Shown here: positions 40,715 to 50,486 of the stretch, one piece after another
Layout: every line of letters starts with the position of its first letter
How positions within the stretch are numbered: position 1 is the first letter of the stretch
From: Pseudoxanthomonas sp. z9
GTDB lineage: Bacteria; Pseudomonadota; Gammaproteobacteria; Xanthomonadales; Xanthomonadaceae
Assembly: GCF_006542425.1 (NCBI RefSeq)
Contig: NZ_VFID01000013.1
Location: 1-64,000 of the forward strand
Length of the DNA: 64,000 nucleotides
Direction: 5' to 3'
The notes under the pieces: generated by a model
Seen by the model: only the letters and a program-made list of their open reading frames with translations
What the model was told of the DNA's origin: nothing
Databases searched by the model: none
Position numbers and translations under genes: made by a program

Positions 40715-41946
40715 ATCGCAAGGGCGACAAATCGCTGATCGTCGGTCTCGACATCGGCACCTCCAAGGTCACCGCACTGGTGGGCGAGTACGCCCCCGGC
40801 AATCCGATCGAAGTGATCGGCATCGGCTCGCATGAATCGCGCGGGCTGAAGCGGGGCGTGGTGGTCGACATCGAATCGACCGTGCAGTCGATCCAGCGCG
40901 CGGTCGAGGAAGCCGAGCTGATGGCCGGTTGCGAGATCCGGTCGGTCTACGCCTCGATTTCCGGCAACCACGTGCAGTGCCGCAATTCGCCGGGCATCGT
41001 GCCGATCCGCGACGGCGAGGTGACCTGGGGCGACCTGGACCGCGTGCTGGAAGCGGCCAAGGCGGTGGCGATTCCCGCCGACCAGAAAATCCTCCATGCC
41101 ATCCCGCGTGAGTACAAGCTGGACAACTCGCAGGAAGGCATCCGCAATCCGGTCGGCATGACCGGCGTGCGCCTGGAAGTGGACGCGCACCTGGTGTTCT
41201 GCGCGCAGTCGGCCGCGGCCAACATCAGCAAGTGCGTGCAGCGCTGCGGCCTGCAGATCGACGACCTGATCTTCTCGTCGCTGGCCTCCAGCGTGGCCGT
41301 GCTGACCAGCGACGAGCGCGAGCTCGGCGTGGTGCTGGTCGACCTGGGCGCGGGCACCACCGACCTGGCGGTGTTCATGCAGGGCGCGATCTGCCACACC
41401 GCCTCGTTGCCGATTGCCGGCGACCAGGTCACCAACGACATCGCGCACATGCTGCGCACGCCGACCCCGGAAGCCGAGCAGATCAAGGTGCGCTATGCCT
41501 GCGCGCTGGCCCAGCTGGCCACCGCCGAGGAAAGCATCCAGGTGCCGAGCGTGGGCGACCGTCCGCCGCGCCGCCTGCCGCGCCACTCGCTGGCCCAGGC
41601 GGTGCAGCAGCGCTACGAGGAAATCTTCGAGATGGTCCAGGCCGAACTGCGCCGCTCCGGCTTCGAGGAGCGCGTGCGCGCGGGCATGGTCCTGACCGGC
41701 GGCGCTTCCAAGATGGAAGGCGTGGTCGAACTGGCCGAGGAAATGCTGCAGATGCCGGTGCGCGTGGGCATCCCGCAACACGTCACCGGCCTGGGCGAAG
41801 TCGTCGGCAACCCGGTCCACGCCACCGGCGTGGGCCTGCTGCTGATGGGCAGCCAGATCGAACACCCGCGTCGGCCGTCCCTGCCCACGGGCAAGGCGGG
41901 CAGCTGGTTCAAGAAGATCCAGAACTGGTATCGCGGTGAGTTCTGA
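40711..41946 (+). CDS. ftsA: Cell division protein FtsA
   Basis: 411 residues. Actin-like ATPase that tethers FtsZ to the membrane. LIVGLDIGTSKVTALVGEY (phosphate 1), HESRGLKRGVVVDI, VLVDLGAGTTDLAVF (phosphate 2) and MVLTGGASKMEGV (adenosine motif). The C-terminal amphipathic membrane anchor is WFKKIQNWYRGEF. Overlaps ftsQ by four bases, but is separated from ftsZ by 226 bases of repeat-bearing DNA. Confidence 0.97.
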   Translation: MNRKGDKSLIVGLDIGTSKVTALVGEYAPGNPIEVIGIGSHESRGLKRGVVVDIESTVQSIQRAVEEAELMAGCEIRSVYASISGNHVQCRNSPGIVPIRDGEVTWGDLDRVLEAAKAVAIPADQKILHAIPREYKLDNSQEGIRNPVGMTGVRLEVDAHLVFCAQSAAANISKCVQRCGLQIDDLIFSSLASSVAVLTSDERELGVVLVDLGAGTTDLAVFMQGAICHTASLPIAGDQVTNDIAHMLRTPTPEAEQIKVRYACALAQLATAEESIQVPSVGDRPPRRLPRHSLAQAVQQRYEEIFEMVQAELRRSGFEERVRAGMVLTGGASKMEGVVELAEEMLQMPVRVGIPQHVTGLGEVVGNPVHATGVGLLLMGSQIEHPRRPSLPTGKAGSWFKKIQNWYRGEF

Positions 41947-41951
41947 CGACC

Positions 41952-42151
41952 GCGAATCGGGAATAGGGAATCGATAGTCGTGGAAGCAAAAGCAGGACAG
42001 CGGCAGGTTGGAAAGAAGCAAGGCGCGGCAGGCAGGTAGAGACGTAGTTCATTGGCGGTACGCAACACCACTTAAAACACAACAACTCGCCGGAAACGGC
42101 ATGGGTACAGGGAAAGCACTTTCGGTTCCCGATTCCCCATTCCCGGTTACC
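41952..42151. repeat. Inverted heptamer-repeat element between ftsA and ftsZ
   Basis: Left arm GCGAATCGGGAATAGGGAAT (from 41953). Right arm of consecutive 7-mers GGTTCCC, GATTCCC, CATTCCC, GGTTACC (42124-42151). The arms are complementary. The ~150 bases between are AT-richer than the flanking genes and contain no convincing gene. A ftsZ promoter could lie here; I could not pick one with confidence. The ftsZ Shine-Dalgarno (GAGGA) follows. Confidence 0.65.
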
Positions 42152-42172
42152 GGCCCAAAGAGGACAACGGAC

Positions 42173-43402
42173 ATGGCACATTTTGAACTGGTTGAAAAGA
42201 TGGCTCCGAATGCGGTGATCAAGGTCATTGGCGTGGGCGGCGGCGGCGGCAACGCGGTGGCGCACATGGTCAACGGCAGCGTGGATGGCGTGGAATTCAT
42301 CACCGCCAACACCGATTCGCAGGCGATCAAGAACTGCGGCGCCAAGCTGCAGCTGCAGCTCGGCGGCAACGTCACCAAGGGCCTGGGCGCGGGCGCGAAT
42401 CCGGAAGTCGGCCGCCAGGCCGCGCTGGAAGATCGCGAGCGCATCATCGAGGCGCTGGACGGCGCCGACATGGTGTTCATCACCGCCGGCATGGGCGGCG
42501 GCACCGGCACCGGCGCCGCGCCGGTGGTGGCGCAGCTGGCCAAGGAGATGGGCATCCTGACCGTGGCCGTGGTCACCAAGCCGTTCCCGTTCGAAGGCCG
42601 TCGCCGCATGCAGGTGGCGCTGAAGGGCATCGAGGAACTGAGCCACCACTGCGACTCGCTGATCACCATCCCGAACGAAAAGCTGATCACCGTGCTGGGC
42701 CGCAACGCGACCATGATCCAGGCGTTCCGCGCCGCCAACGACGTGCTGCTCGGCGCCGTGCAGGGCATCGCCGACCTGATCGTGCGTCCGGGCCTGATCA
42801 ACGTCGACTTCGCCGACGTGCGCACCGTGATGAGCGAAATGGGCCTGGCGATGATGGGCACCGGCCACGCCCGCGGCGATGACCGCGCGCAGGCCGCCGC
42901 CGAGAGCGCCATCCAGAACCCGCTGCTGGACGACGTCAACCTGTCCGGCGCCAACGGCATCCTGGTCAACATCACCGCCGGTCCGGACTTCACCATGGCC
43001 GAATTCGACGAAGTCGGCCGCACCATCGAAGGCTTCGCCTCCGAGGACGCGACCGTGGTGGTCGGCACCGTGCTGGATCCGGACATGCAGGACGAGGTCC
43101 GGGTGACCGTGGTCGCCACCGGCCTGAACCGCGCCGTCGCCCGCCAGCCGGTGGGCCGTGGCCTGGACCGCGAGCCGGTGCGCGCACCGATCAAGCTGGT
43201 CCGCGACGCCACCACCGGCCTGCCGGCGTTCGACGCGATGGCCAATGTCGATCCGGTGGCCGACGCCGTCGGCGGCCTGGGCCTGCGCCGTGGCTCGGCG
43301 GCTCCGGCAAGCGCGCCGGCCGCGTCGTCCGCCCCGGCGGCGGCCGACCTGCCCGCGGACTACCTGGACATCCCGGCGTTCCTGCGCCGGCAGGCGGACT
43401 GA
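42173..43402 (+). CDS. ftsZ: Cell division protein FtsZ
   Basis: 409 residues from ATG 42173. Tubulin-like GTPase that forms the Z ring. GTP loops: [15 protein letters not shown], the tubulin signature [15 protein letters not shown] and [10 protein letters not shown]. The T7 loop is [12 protein letters not shown] Pro/Ala-rich linker of ~60 residues leads to the conserved C-terminal peptide [14 protein letters not shown] that binds FtsA and other partners. Last division gene of the cluster; terminator-like hairpin at 43467-43500. Confidence 0.98.
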   Translation: MAHFELVEKMAPNAVIKVIGVGGGGGNAVAHMVNGSVDGVEFITANTDSQAIKNCGAKLQLQLGGNVTKGLGAGANPEVGRQAALEDRERIIEALDGADMVFITAGMGGGTGTGAAPVVAQLAKEMGILTVAVVTKPFPFEGRRRMQVALKGIEELSHHCDSLITIPNEKLITVLGRNATMIQAFRAANDVLLGAVQGIADLIVRPGLINVDFADVRTVMSEMGLAMMGTGHARGDDRAQAAAESAIQNPLLDDVNLSGANGILVNITAGPDFTMAEFDEVGRTIEGFASEDATVVVGTVLDPDMQDEVRVTVVATGLNRAVARQPVGRGLDREPVRAPIKLVRDATTGLPAFDAMANVDPVADAVGGLGLRRGSAAPASAPAASSAPAAADLPADYLDIPAFLRRQAD

Positions 43403-43466
43403 CCCCCGCCCCCTGAAACACCCTCCCGCCGGTCCGGGGGAGGGCGCGGTACCGCCATGTCCTTTC

Positions 43467-43500
43467 GCTGCCGGGCCTGTCTGGGCCCGGCAGCCCTTTC
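43467..43500 (+). terminator. Terminator after ftsZ
   Basis: An 11-bp perfect stem, GCTGCCGGGCC/GGCCCGGCAGC with loop TGTCTG, followed by CCTTTC. The T-run is weak, so some readthrough to lpxC is likely. Confidence 0.55.
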
Positions 43501-43573
43501 CGTCCCCCGAGGAAAGCGGACCGGCCAGTGTCGCGCGGCATTGTTTCAGCTGCGGGACAGAGCAATTCTTCCG

Positions 43574-43602
43574 TTAAGATTCAGCTAATTGCGTGCTATT
43601 CT
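43574..43602 (+). promoter_or_regulatory. lpxC: Probable lpxC promoter
   Basis: TTAAGA (43574-43579) and TATTCT (43597-43602), spaced by 17 bases, in an AT-rich patch 41 bases before the lpxC start. Confidence 0.5.
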
Positions 43603-43642
43603 CGCCGCTCTTGGTCAGCACCTTCACCTCGGTCCCCCTCCG

Positions 43643-44560
43643 ATGGCCCAGCAACGCACCCTCAAGAACGTGATCCGCGCCACCGGCGTGGGTCTGCACA
43701 GCGGCGAAAAGGTCTACATGACGCTGCGTCCGGCCCCGGTGAACACCGGCGTCGTGTTCCGGCGCGTGGATCTGGAGCCGGTGGTGGAAATGCCGGCCAG
43801 CGCCGAACTGGTCACCGAGACCACGCTGTGCACGGGCCTGAGCTGCGACGGCGCCAAGGTGCAGACGGTCGAGCACCTGATGTCCGCGCTGGCGGGTCTG
43901 GGCGTGGACAACGTCTACGTCGAGCTGTCCTCGGCCGAACTGCCGATCATGGACGGTTCCGCCGGCCCCTTCGTGTTCCTGCTGCAGTCCGCCGGCATCG
44001 CCGAGCAGAACGCGCCCAAGCGCTTCATCCGCATCAAGTCGCCGGTGGAAGTCACCGAGGGCGACAAGGTGGCGCGCTTCGATCCCTACGAGGGCTTCCG
44101 GGTCGGCTTCACGGTCAAGTTCGATCACCCGATGATTCCCGCCTCGCAGTCGCGCGCCGAAGTCGAGTTCTCCACCGGCGCCTACATCAAGGAAGTCGCG
44201 CGCGCGCGCACCTTCGGCTTCATGCGCGACCTGGAGTACATGCGCGAGCGCAACCTGGGCCTGGGCGGTTCGATGGACAACGCCATCGTGCTGGACGAGT
44301 TCCGGGTCCTCAACGACGACGGCCTGCGCTACGCCGACGAATTCGTCCGCCACAAGATCCTCGACGCCATCGGTGATCTGTATCTCGCCGGCCGCCCGAT
44401 CCTGGGCGCCTACGAGGGCTACAAGTCCGGGCACGCCCTAAACAACAAGCTGGTGCGGGCCCTGCTGGCCCAGCCGGAAGCGTGGGAAGAGGTCACCTTC
44501 GAGGACGAACGCTACCCCTCGCCGGTGCTGTACGGCGCCCCGGCCACCGCGGCGGCCTGA
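43643..44560 (+). CDS. lpxC: UDP-3-O-acyl-N-acetylglucosamine deacetylase
   Basis: 305 residues from ATG 43643. Zinc enzyme for the committed step of lipid A synthesis. Zinc ligands: His78 in [12 protein letters not shown], and the His and Asp of [11 protein letters not shown]. The catalytic His is in YKSGHALNN, and [16 protein letters not shown] is the substrate passage. Length matches E. coli LpxC. Conserved position after ftsZ. Confidence 0.98.
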   Translation: MAQQRTLKNVIRATGVGLHSGEKVYMTLRPAPVNTGVVFRRVDLEPVVEMPASAELVTETTLCTGLSCDGAKVQTVEHLMSALAGLGVDNVYVELSSAELPIMDGSAGPFVFLLQSAGIAEQNAPKRFIRIKSPVEVTEGDKVARFDPYEGFRVGFTVKFDHPMIPASQSRAEVEFSTGAYIKEVARARTFGFMRDLEYMRERNLGLGGSMDNAIVLDEFRVLNDDGLRYADEFVRHKILDAIGDLYLAGRPILGAYEGYKSGHALNNKLVRALLAQPEAWEEVTFEDERYPSPVLYGAPATAAA

Positions 44561-44742
44561 GTCGGGTCCAGCCCCGTCCAATCCTTGCCCGTGAAACCGT
44601 ATCCGCAGGGATGCGGCGTCGCCGCATTGTCATTTGTGTGATTCAGGTCAAATTTCGGGCCTGAATTTAACCAATTTCTAACTTTCATCTAACGACCCGG
44701 GTCGCCATGCCCGGTAACATGCCTTGCCTTCGCGTCGCGGGC

Positions 44743-45216
44743 CTAGCGCTTTCGCCCGCCGCGCCGGTTGTCAGGAGCAATACCTCCTCCGGCGGAGTCC
44801 GGAGATTCCAAGGATGCCAGGACAGCCGCCAGCGCCTTGCGCGAGGCTTCCGGAACAGGTGGTGCCGTTGTTTCTGCCCGAAGATTCGGGTGGAGCGGGG
44901 CGGTTGTTGTTTTGACGGTCACCTCGGTAACCGTCAGTCCCACGGATCGGGCGGCATCAAGCAGTTCGACGGAGGCGAGCCGGAGTTTGGCGCGCCACAC
45001 GGGGGAGTCGACGATAAAAACGAGCCGTTCGCCGGCCACATTCGCCAGACGGCAATGGGGGGCCAGGGCGGGCGGGAGACAGGGGCGAAGTTGCTGTTCA
45101 AGGGCGTCGAGCCAGAGGGCACGACGCACCGGGTCGGCGGCAGCATCCGTCAGCGCGGCCTGGAGGGCCGGTTGCGGAGTGCTTGCGCCACGCGGCTTGG
45201 ACTTCGAATCAGACAT
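44743..45216 (-). CDS. dciA: DciA/DUF721 family protein
   Basis: 157 residues. The conserved DUF721 core is seen as LRPCLPPALAPHCRLANVAG followed by LVFIVDSPVWRAKLRLAS. DciA is the helicase operator that loads DnaB in the many bacteria without DnaC. The C-terminal third is a low-complexity Pro/Thr/Ala tail. Its position between lpxC and the M23 peptidase/secA, on the opposite strand, is typical of Xanthomonadales. Divergent from the M23 gene with only eight bases between the start codons, so their promoters must overlap each other's coding region. Confidence 0.82.
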   Translation of the reverse strand: MSDSKSKPRGASTPQPALQAALTDAAADPVRRALWLDALEQQLRPCLPPALAPHCRLANVAGERLVFIVDSPVWRAKLRLASVELLDAARSVGLTVTEVTVKTTTAPLHPNLRAETTAPPVPEASRKALAAVLASLESPDSAGGGIAPDNRRGGRKR

Positions 45217-45224
45217 CGGTATCT

Positions 45225-46175
45225 ATGGCTTTTCAAAACATCGTAAACAATTCGCGCGCCTGGTTGGCCAATCATCTCGCCGGCCCCGCCTACAAGGCGC
45301 GCAGTCTGGTCCACGCAAGACCGCTCAGCACCGCCGCCTGTCTGCTCGCCGTTGGCCTGGTCGCCGGCCTGGCTGGACGCAGCGCGATGGGCATGGCCCA
45401 GGTCTCGCTCCTGCAGGCCAAGACCGAGCGCCAGGATGTCGAACTCGAGCAGGTCCGCCGCGGCGCCCAGCAGGAAATCAACGCCATGGCCGCGCGCCTG
45501 GGCGAACTGCAGGCGCAGGCCAACCGCCTCAACGCGCTGGGCGATCGCCTGACCCGCATGGGTCAGTTGCAGGACGGCGAGTTCGATTTCGAGGAGCCGG
45601 TGGGCGTCGGCGGCAACGATGCCGTCTACGACATGTCGCCGTCCGAACTGGACAAGGGCGTCACCCAGCTCGAACGCCAGTTCGCCGCCTCCGGCCAGCA
45701 GCTGTCGGTGCTCGAAGCGCTGCTGTTCAACCGTGAGCTGGACAAGAACGCGACCCCGTCGCGCATGCCCATCGCCAACAGCTACATCACCTCCGGCTTC
45801 GGTGGCCGCGCCGATCCGTTCGGCGGCGGCGGCCAGTACCACAAGGGCATCGACTTCAAGGCCAGCGTGGGCGATCCGGTGCTGGCCGTGGCCGACGGCG
45901 TGGTCAGCTTCGCCGGCATCAAGGGCGGTTACGGCAACGTGGTCGACGTCGATCACGGCAACGGTTATGTCACCCGCTACGCGCACAACTCCCGCCTGGT
46001 GGTGAAGTCCGGCGACCTGGTGCGGGTTGGCCAGGAAGTGGCCAAGGCCGGTTCCACCGGCCGCTCGACCGGCGCCCACGTGCACTTCGAGGTCTGGGAA
46101 AACGGCCGCGTGGTCAACCCGCGCAAGTTCCTGGGCGACGGTCCCACCCCGGTCGGCAAGATCAAGCGGGGCTGA
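45225..46175 (+). CDS. Membrane-anchored M23 metallopeptidase
   Basis: 316 residues from ATG 45225. One N-terminal membrane helix (STAACLLAVGLVAGLAG) is followed by a coiled coil (LLQAKTERQDVELEQVRRGA to about residue 110) and a periplasmic LytM/M23 domain. Zinc and catalytic residues are intact: HKGIDF (H-x3-D), SRLV loop and HVHFEVW. Likely an active D,D-endopeptidase of peptidoglycan, unlike EnvC/NlpD-type activators that lose these residues. Next to dcw and secA. Confidence 0.9.
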   Translation: MAFQNIVNNSRAWLANHLAGPAYKARSLVHARPLSTAACLLAVGLVAGLAGRSAMGMAQVSLLQAKTERQDVELEQVRRGAQQEINAMAARLGELQAQANRLNALGDRLTRMGQLQDGEFDFEEPVGVGGNDAVYDMSPSELDKGVTQLERQFAASGQQLSVLEALLFNRELDKNATPSRMPIANSYITSGFGGRADPFGGGGQYHKGIDFKASVGDPVLAVADGVVSFAGIKGGYGNVVDVDHGNGYVTRYAHNSRLVVKSGDLVRVGQEVAKAGSTGRSTGAHVHFEVWENGRVVNPRKFLGDGPTPVGKIKRG

Positions 46176-46226
46176 GCTTCGGGAGGGGCTTGCGGCAGGG
46201 TTGATTCCCCCGGGGGCGCCCCAAGC

Positions 46227-46274
46227 TACAATACGGTGTTGCCAGACAGGGCGCAGTGCGCCCTGTTTCGTTTT
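46227..46274 (+). promoter_or_regulatory. secA: secA leader: -10 element followed at once by a terminator-like hairpin
   Basis: TACAAT (46227-46232) is a good -10. Fourteen bases on, ACAGGGCGC-AGT-GCGCCCTGT (46246-46266) forms a 9-bp perfect stem followed by TTCGTTTT. The hairpin may end M23 transcripts, or may be an attenuator in the secA leader if the -10 is used. secA starts 62 bases later. Confidence 0.45.
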
Positions 46275-46336
46275 GGGGTTCTCCTCGCCGGCCTGCTCGC
46301 GGCGGCCCCGACGCTCATTTCCAACCGGTTCCTTAC

Positions 46337-49075
46337 ATGATCAACAACTTGCTTACCCGTGTCTTTGGCAGCCGCAACGAACGCCTGCTGAAGCAGCTCC
46401 AGCGCAGCGTCGGCAAAATCAATGCCCTGGAACCGGAGATGGAGAAGCTCTCCGACGACGAGCTCAAGGCCAAGACCCCGGAATTCCAGAAGCGCGTCGC
46501 CGACGGCGAGTCGCTGGACAAGATCCTGCCCGAAGCGTTCGCCGTCTGCCGTGAAGCCAGCCGCCGCGTGCTGGGCATGCGCCACTACGACGTGCAGCTG
46601 ATCGGCGGCATGGTGCTGCACCTGGGCAAGATCGCGGAAATGCGCACCGGTGAAGGCAAGACCCTGGTCGCGACCCTGCCGGTCTACCTCAACGCGCTGG
46701 AAGGCAAGGGCGTGCACGTGGTGACCGTCAACGACTACCTGGCCCGCCGCGACTCGGCCTGGATGGGCCGCCTGTACAACTGGCTGGGCCTGTCGGTCGG
46801 CGTGGTCTACCCGGGCATGCCGCACAGCGACAAGCATTCGGCGTACGCGGCCGACATCACCTACGGCACCAACAACGAATTCGGTTTCGACTACCTGCGC
46901 GACAACATGGCGATGGCCAAGGAGGACCGCTTCCAGCGCGGCCTGCACTACGCCATCGTCGACGAAGTCGACTCCATCCTGATCGACGAAGCGCGTACGC
47001 CGCTGATCATCTCCGGTCCGGCCGACGAATCCCCCGAACTCTACCTGCGCGTCAACCAGATCGTGCCGAAGCTGGTCAAGCAGGAGAGCGAGGAAGGCGA
47101 GGGCGACTTCTGGGTCGACGAGAAGGGCAAGCAGGTCCACCTGTCCGAAGCGGGCATGGAGCACGCCGAGGCGTTGCTGCTGCAGGCCGGCATCCTGAAG
47201 GATGAGGAAGACAGCCTGTACGGCGCCAACAACCTCACCGTGGTGCACCACCTCAACGCGGCGCTGCGCGCGCACGCGATCTACCAGCGCGACGTCGATT
47301 ACATCGTGCGCGATGGCGAAGTGGTGATCGTCGACGAGTTCACCGGCCGCACGCTGCCGGGCCGGCGCTGGTCCGACGGCCTGCACCAGGCGGTGGAAGC
47401 GAAGGAAGGCGTGCCGGTCCAGCGCGAGAACCAGACGCTGGCCAGCATCACCTTCCAGAACCTGTTCCGCATGTACAAGAAGCTGTCCGGCATGACCGGT
47501 ACGGCGGACACCGAAGCCTACGAATTCCAGAGCATCTACGGCCTGGAAGTGATCGTCATCCCGACCCACCGCCCGACCGTGCGCAAGGATTCGCCCGACC
47601 AGGTGTTCCTCAACCGCAAGGGCAAGTTCAACGCGGTGCTGGCCGACATCCAGGACTGCTACCAGCGCGGCCAGCCGGTGCTGGTCGGCACGACCTCGAT
47701 CGAAACCTCCGAGATGCTGTCGGAGTTCCTGACCAAGTCCGGCGTCCCGCACGAAGTGCTCAACGCCAAGCAGCACGAGCGCGAAGCGCACATCGTCGCG
47801 CAGGCGGGTCGTTCCGGCGCGGTCACCATCGCCACCAACATGGCCGGCCGCGGTACCGACATCGTGCTGGGCGGTTCGCTGGAAGTGGAACTGGAACAAC
47901 TGCCGGAAGACGCCACCGACGCCGATCGCCAGCGGGTCAAGGCCGAATGGCAGCAGCGCCACGAAGCGGTCAAGGCCGCCGGCGGCCTGCACATCATCGG
48001 CACCGAACGCCACGAATCCCGCCGCATCGACAACCAGCTGCGTGGCCGTTCCGGCCGCCAGGGCGACCCGGGTTCGTCCCGCTTCTACCTGTCGCTGGAA
48101 GACAACCTGATGCGCATCTTCGCCTCGGACTGGGTCCAGAAGGCGATGAAGCTGATCGGCATGAAGGAAGACGACGTGATCGAGGATCGCCTCGTCAGCC
48201 GCCAGATCGAAAAGGCCCAGCGCAAGGTCGAGGCGCACAACTTCGACATCCGCAAGAACCTGCTGGATTTCGACGACGTCAACAACGACCAGCGCAAGGT
48301 GATCTATTCCCAGCGCGACGAACTGCTGGAAGCCGATTCGGTGAAGGACAACATCGATGGCATCCGCGGCGACGTGGTCGCCGAGACGGTGGGCCGCTTC
48401 GTGCCGCCGAATTCGGTGGACGACCAGTGGGATCTGGCCGGCCTGCAGCGCGAGCTGGAAGAGGAAATGGCGCTGGCCCTGCCGGTCGCCGCCTGGCCGA
48501 AGGAAGCCGAGGAACTGGATGCCGAAGCCATCGAGCAGCGCGTGCAGGACGCGATGAACCGCCACTTCGAGGAGAAGGAAACGGTCATCGGCGGCGAGAC
48601 CATGCGCGCGCTGGAAAAGCACATCATGCTGACGGTGCTGGACAAGAACTGGAAGGAACACCTGGCGCGCATGGACTACCTGCGCCAGGGCATCCACCTG
48701 CGCGGCTACGCGCAGAAGCAGCCGAAGCAGGAGTACAAGAAGGAAGCCTTCGAGCTGTTCTCGGACATGCTGGAGCGGGTCAAGCGCGAAGTCGTGACCC
48801 TGCTGGCGCGCGTGCGCATCCGCACCGAGGAGGAAGTGGCGGCGCTGGAAGCGCAGGAGCGCGCGATGGCCGAAGCGCAGGCCCGGCAGATGCAGTTCCA
48901 GCACGCCGACGCCGGCGGCTACAGCGCCGACGAGGAGGCCGCGCAGGCCCAGGCCGCGCAGGGTGGCCGCCCGGTGGCGATGCCGGCCGACGCCGGTCCC
49001 AAGGTCGGCCGCAACGATCCCTGCCCCTGCGGCAGCGGCAAGAAGTTCAAGCACTGCCACGGCCAGCTGGCCTGA
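46337..49075 (+). CDS. secA: Preprotein translocase ATPase SecA
   Basis: 912 residues from ATG 46337. Motor that drives unfolded preproteins through SecYEG. Walker A MRTGEGKT at residues 102-109, [17 protein letters not shown] as Walker [35 protein letters not shown] and [20 protein letters not shown]. The C-terminal zinc finger [14 protein letters not shown] binds SecB and phospholipids. Complete, with a strong terminator after it. Confidence 0.98.
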   Translation: MINNLLTRVFGSRNERLLKQLQRSVGKINALEPEMEKLSDDELKAKTPEFQKRVADGESLDKILPEAFAVCREASRRVLGMRHYDVQLIGGMVLHLGKIAEMRTGEGKTLVATLPVYLNALEGKGVHVVTVNDYLARRDSAWMGRLYNWLGLSVGVVYPGMPHSDKHSAYAADITYGTNNEFGFDYLRDNMAMAKEDRFQRGLHYAIVDEVDSILIDEARTPLIISGPADESPELYLRVNQIVPKLVKQESEEGEGDFWVDEKGKQVHLSEAGMEHAEALLLQAGILKDEEDSLYGANNLTVVHHLNAALRAHAIYQRDVDYIVRDGEVVIVDEFTGRTLPGRRWSDGLHQAVEAKEGVPVQRENQTLASITFQNLFRMYKKLSGMTGTADTEAYEFQSIYGLEVIVIPTHRPTVRKDSPDQVFLNRKGKFNAVLADIQDCYQRGQPVLVGTTSIETSEMLSEFLTKSGVPHEVLNAKQHEREAHIVAQAGRSGAVTIATNMAGRGTDIVLGGSLEVELEQLPEDATDADRQRVKAEWQQRHEAVKAAGGLHIIGTERHESRRIDNQLRGRSGRQGDPGSSRFYLSLEDNLMRIFASDWVQKAMKLIGMKEDDVIEDRLVSRQIEKAQRKVEAHNFDIRKNLLDFDDVNNDQRKVIYSQRDELLEADSVKDNIDGIRGDVVAETVGRFVPPNSVDDQWDLAGLQRELEEEMALALPVAAWPKEAEELDAEAIEQRVQDAMNRHFEEKETVIGGETMRALEKHIMLTVLDKNWKEHLARMDYLRQGIHLRGYAQKQPKQEYKKEAFELFSDMLERVKREVVTLLARVRIRTEEEVAALEAQERAMAEAQARQMQFQHADAGGYSADEEAAQAQAAQGGRPVAMPADAGPKVGRNDPCPCGSGKKFKHCHGQLA

Positions 49076-49095
49076 TACGACGGCAGTCAGTGAAG

Positions 49096-49128
49096 AAAAA
49101 CAGGCGCCTCGAGGCGCCTGTTTTTTTT
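49096..49128 (+). terminator. Strong intrinsic terminator of secA
   Basis: A 20-base perfect palindrome (CAGGCGCCTC/GAGGCGCCTG) flanked by AAAAA and TTTTTTTT. It works in either direction. Confidence 0.92.
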
Positions 49129-49138
49129 GGGCTGTCGG

Positions 49139-49443
49139 GGTTGCCCCCATCCGCCTTCGGCACCTTCCCCCGCGCGCGGGGGAAGGGGGCACGGGCAGGT
49201 CACGCGTGGGAGTCGGGGACAGGCGGGTCGGGTCGGCAGGTATCGTTGGCTTCCGGCTTCCGGCTTCCGGCTTCCGGCTTCCGGCTTCCTCCCGACTCCC
49301 GACTCCCGACTCCCGACTCCGACCGCTGGCCGCTGGCGCTCCCGAGTGAAGTCTCCCCGCCCCATCTCTTCCCCGCCCCCGAAGTCGTCCAACCCCTCCT
49401 TCCCCCGCCTGCGGGGGAAGGTGCCGAAGGCGGATGGGGGCAA
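49139..49443. repeat. Inverted pair of REP-like units enclosing heptamer tandem repeats
   Basis: This 305-base stretch holds no gene. A CCCCCATCCGCCTTCGGCAC / CTTCCCCCGC unit at 49143-49190 is mirrored by the same unit in reverse at about 49400-49440, so the ends can pair. Between them lie CTTCCGG repeated 5.7 times (49250-49289) and TCCCGAC repeated four times (49290-49317), and GGGAGTC (49208-49214) opposing the latter. The outer unit is the same as the tandem repeats at 51.1-51.5 kb. Confidence 0.7.
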
Positions 49444-49504
49444 GCCCTGGAACCGTGACCCACCGCATTTGCATTTGCGCGGAAATACCCGGCAAGCTTC
49501 GGCC

Positions 49505-50461
49505 ATGTCCTCCGAACCTCTGCGATCCATCCATGTCGTGGCCGGCGTCATCAGCGATGCCCGGGGCCGCATCCTGCTGGCCCGCCGCACCGAGGGCCGT
49601 GATCTGGCCGGCCGCTGGGAGTTTCCCGGTGGCAAGCGCGAGGCCGGGGAGACCGAGGCCGAGGCGCTGATTCGCGAACTGCAGGAAGAACTTGGCATCA
49701 CCGCCGAAATCGGTGAACCCATCATCAACGTGCCCCAGCAGTACCCCGACAAGCGCCTGCGCCTGGACGTGCGCCGGGTGCTGTCCTGGAAAGGCAATCC
49801 GCGTGGACACGAGGGACAGGCGCTGGCCTGGGTGGCGCCGGAGAAACTTCCGCGCTACGTGATGCCGCCGGCCGATCGCCCGGTGGTGGCGGCGCTGCTG
49901 CACCCGGACCGTTACCTGGTGACCCCGTCGCCGGCGGACGTCGACGACGAAGCCTGGCTCGGTGCGTTGCAACGGGCACTGGAGGCGGGCATTCGCCGCC
50001 TGCAACTGAGGATGCCCGGGGTCGACGCGGAACGCCGTCGCCGGCTGGCGCGCGCGGCAGTGGAGGCCAGCCAGCGGGCCGGCACAGAGGTGCTGGTCAA
50101 TTCCGACATCGGCCTGGCGCGCGAGCTTGGCACGGGCGTGCACCTGCGCGCCGCGCAGCTGCCGGAACTCTCGGTACGGCCGCTGCCCGACGCGCAGCCG
50201 GTCGCCGCGTCCTGCCATACCGGCGAGGAACTGCGTCGTGCCGAGGACCTGGGTTGCGATTTCGCGGCGCTGGGCAGCGTGCGGGAAACGGCCAGCCATC
50301 CGGGCGGCAGCGTGCTGGGCTGGGAAGGATTCGCCCGCCTTCGCGAGGCGGTCTCGCTGCCGATCTACGCCATCGGCGGCTTGCAGCCGGACCATATCCT
50401 CGAAGCCCGCCAGCATGGCGCGCAGGGAATCGCCGCCATCCGCGGACTCTGGGCGTACTGA
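49505..50461 (+). CDS. Nudix hydrolase (MutT-like) fused to a thiamine-phosphate-synthase-like domain
   Basis: 318 residues from ATG 49505. The N-terminal ~130 residues are a Nudix domain with a full box, GGKREAGETEAEALIRELQE then ELG, and VVAGVISDARGRILLARR as in MutT. The C-terminal ~185 form a TIM-barrel like ThiE (IRRLQLRMPG, VNSDIGLARELGTGVHL, LPIYAIGGLQPDHI). The ThiE residues for substrate (NDR and the T-x-TK loop) are replaced by NSD and ETASHPG, so synthase activity is doubtful. This fusion is known in gammaproteobacteria. Likely 8-oxo-dGTP or related pyrophosphatase. Confidence 0.88.
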   Translation: MSSEPLRSIHVVAGVISDARGRILLARRTEGRDLAGRWEFPGGKREAGETEAEALIRELQEELGITAEIGEPIINVPQQYPDKRLRLDVRRVLSWKGNPRGHEGQALAWVAPEKLPRYVMPPADRPVVAALLHPDRYLVTPSPADVDDEAWLGALQRALEAGIRRLQLRMPGVDAERRRRLARAAVEASQRAGTEVLVNSDIGLARELGTGVHLRAAQLPELSVRPLPDAQPVAASCHTGEELRRAEDLGCDFAALGSVRETASHPGGSVLGWEGFARLREAVSLPIYAIGGLQPDHILEARQHGAQGIAAIRGLWAY

Positions 50462-50486
50462 GGACGTATCGAGGCGCGCTTGCCGG

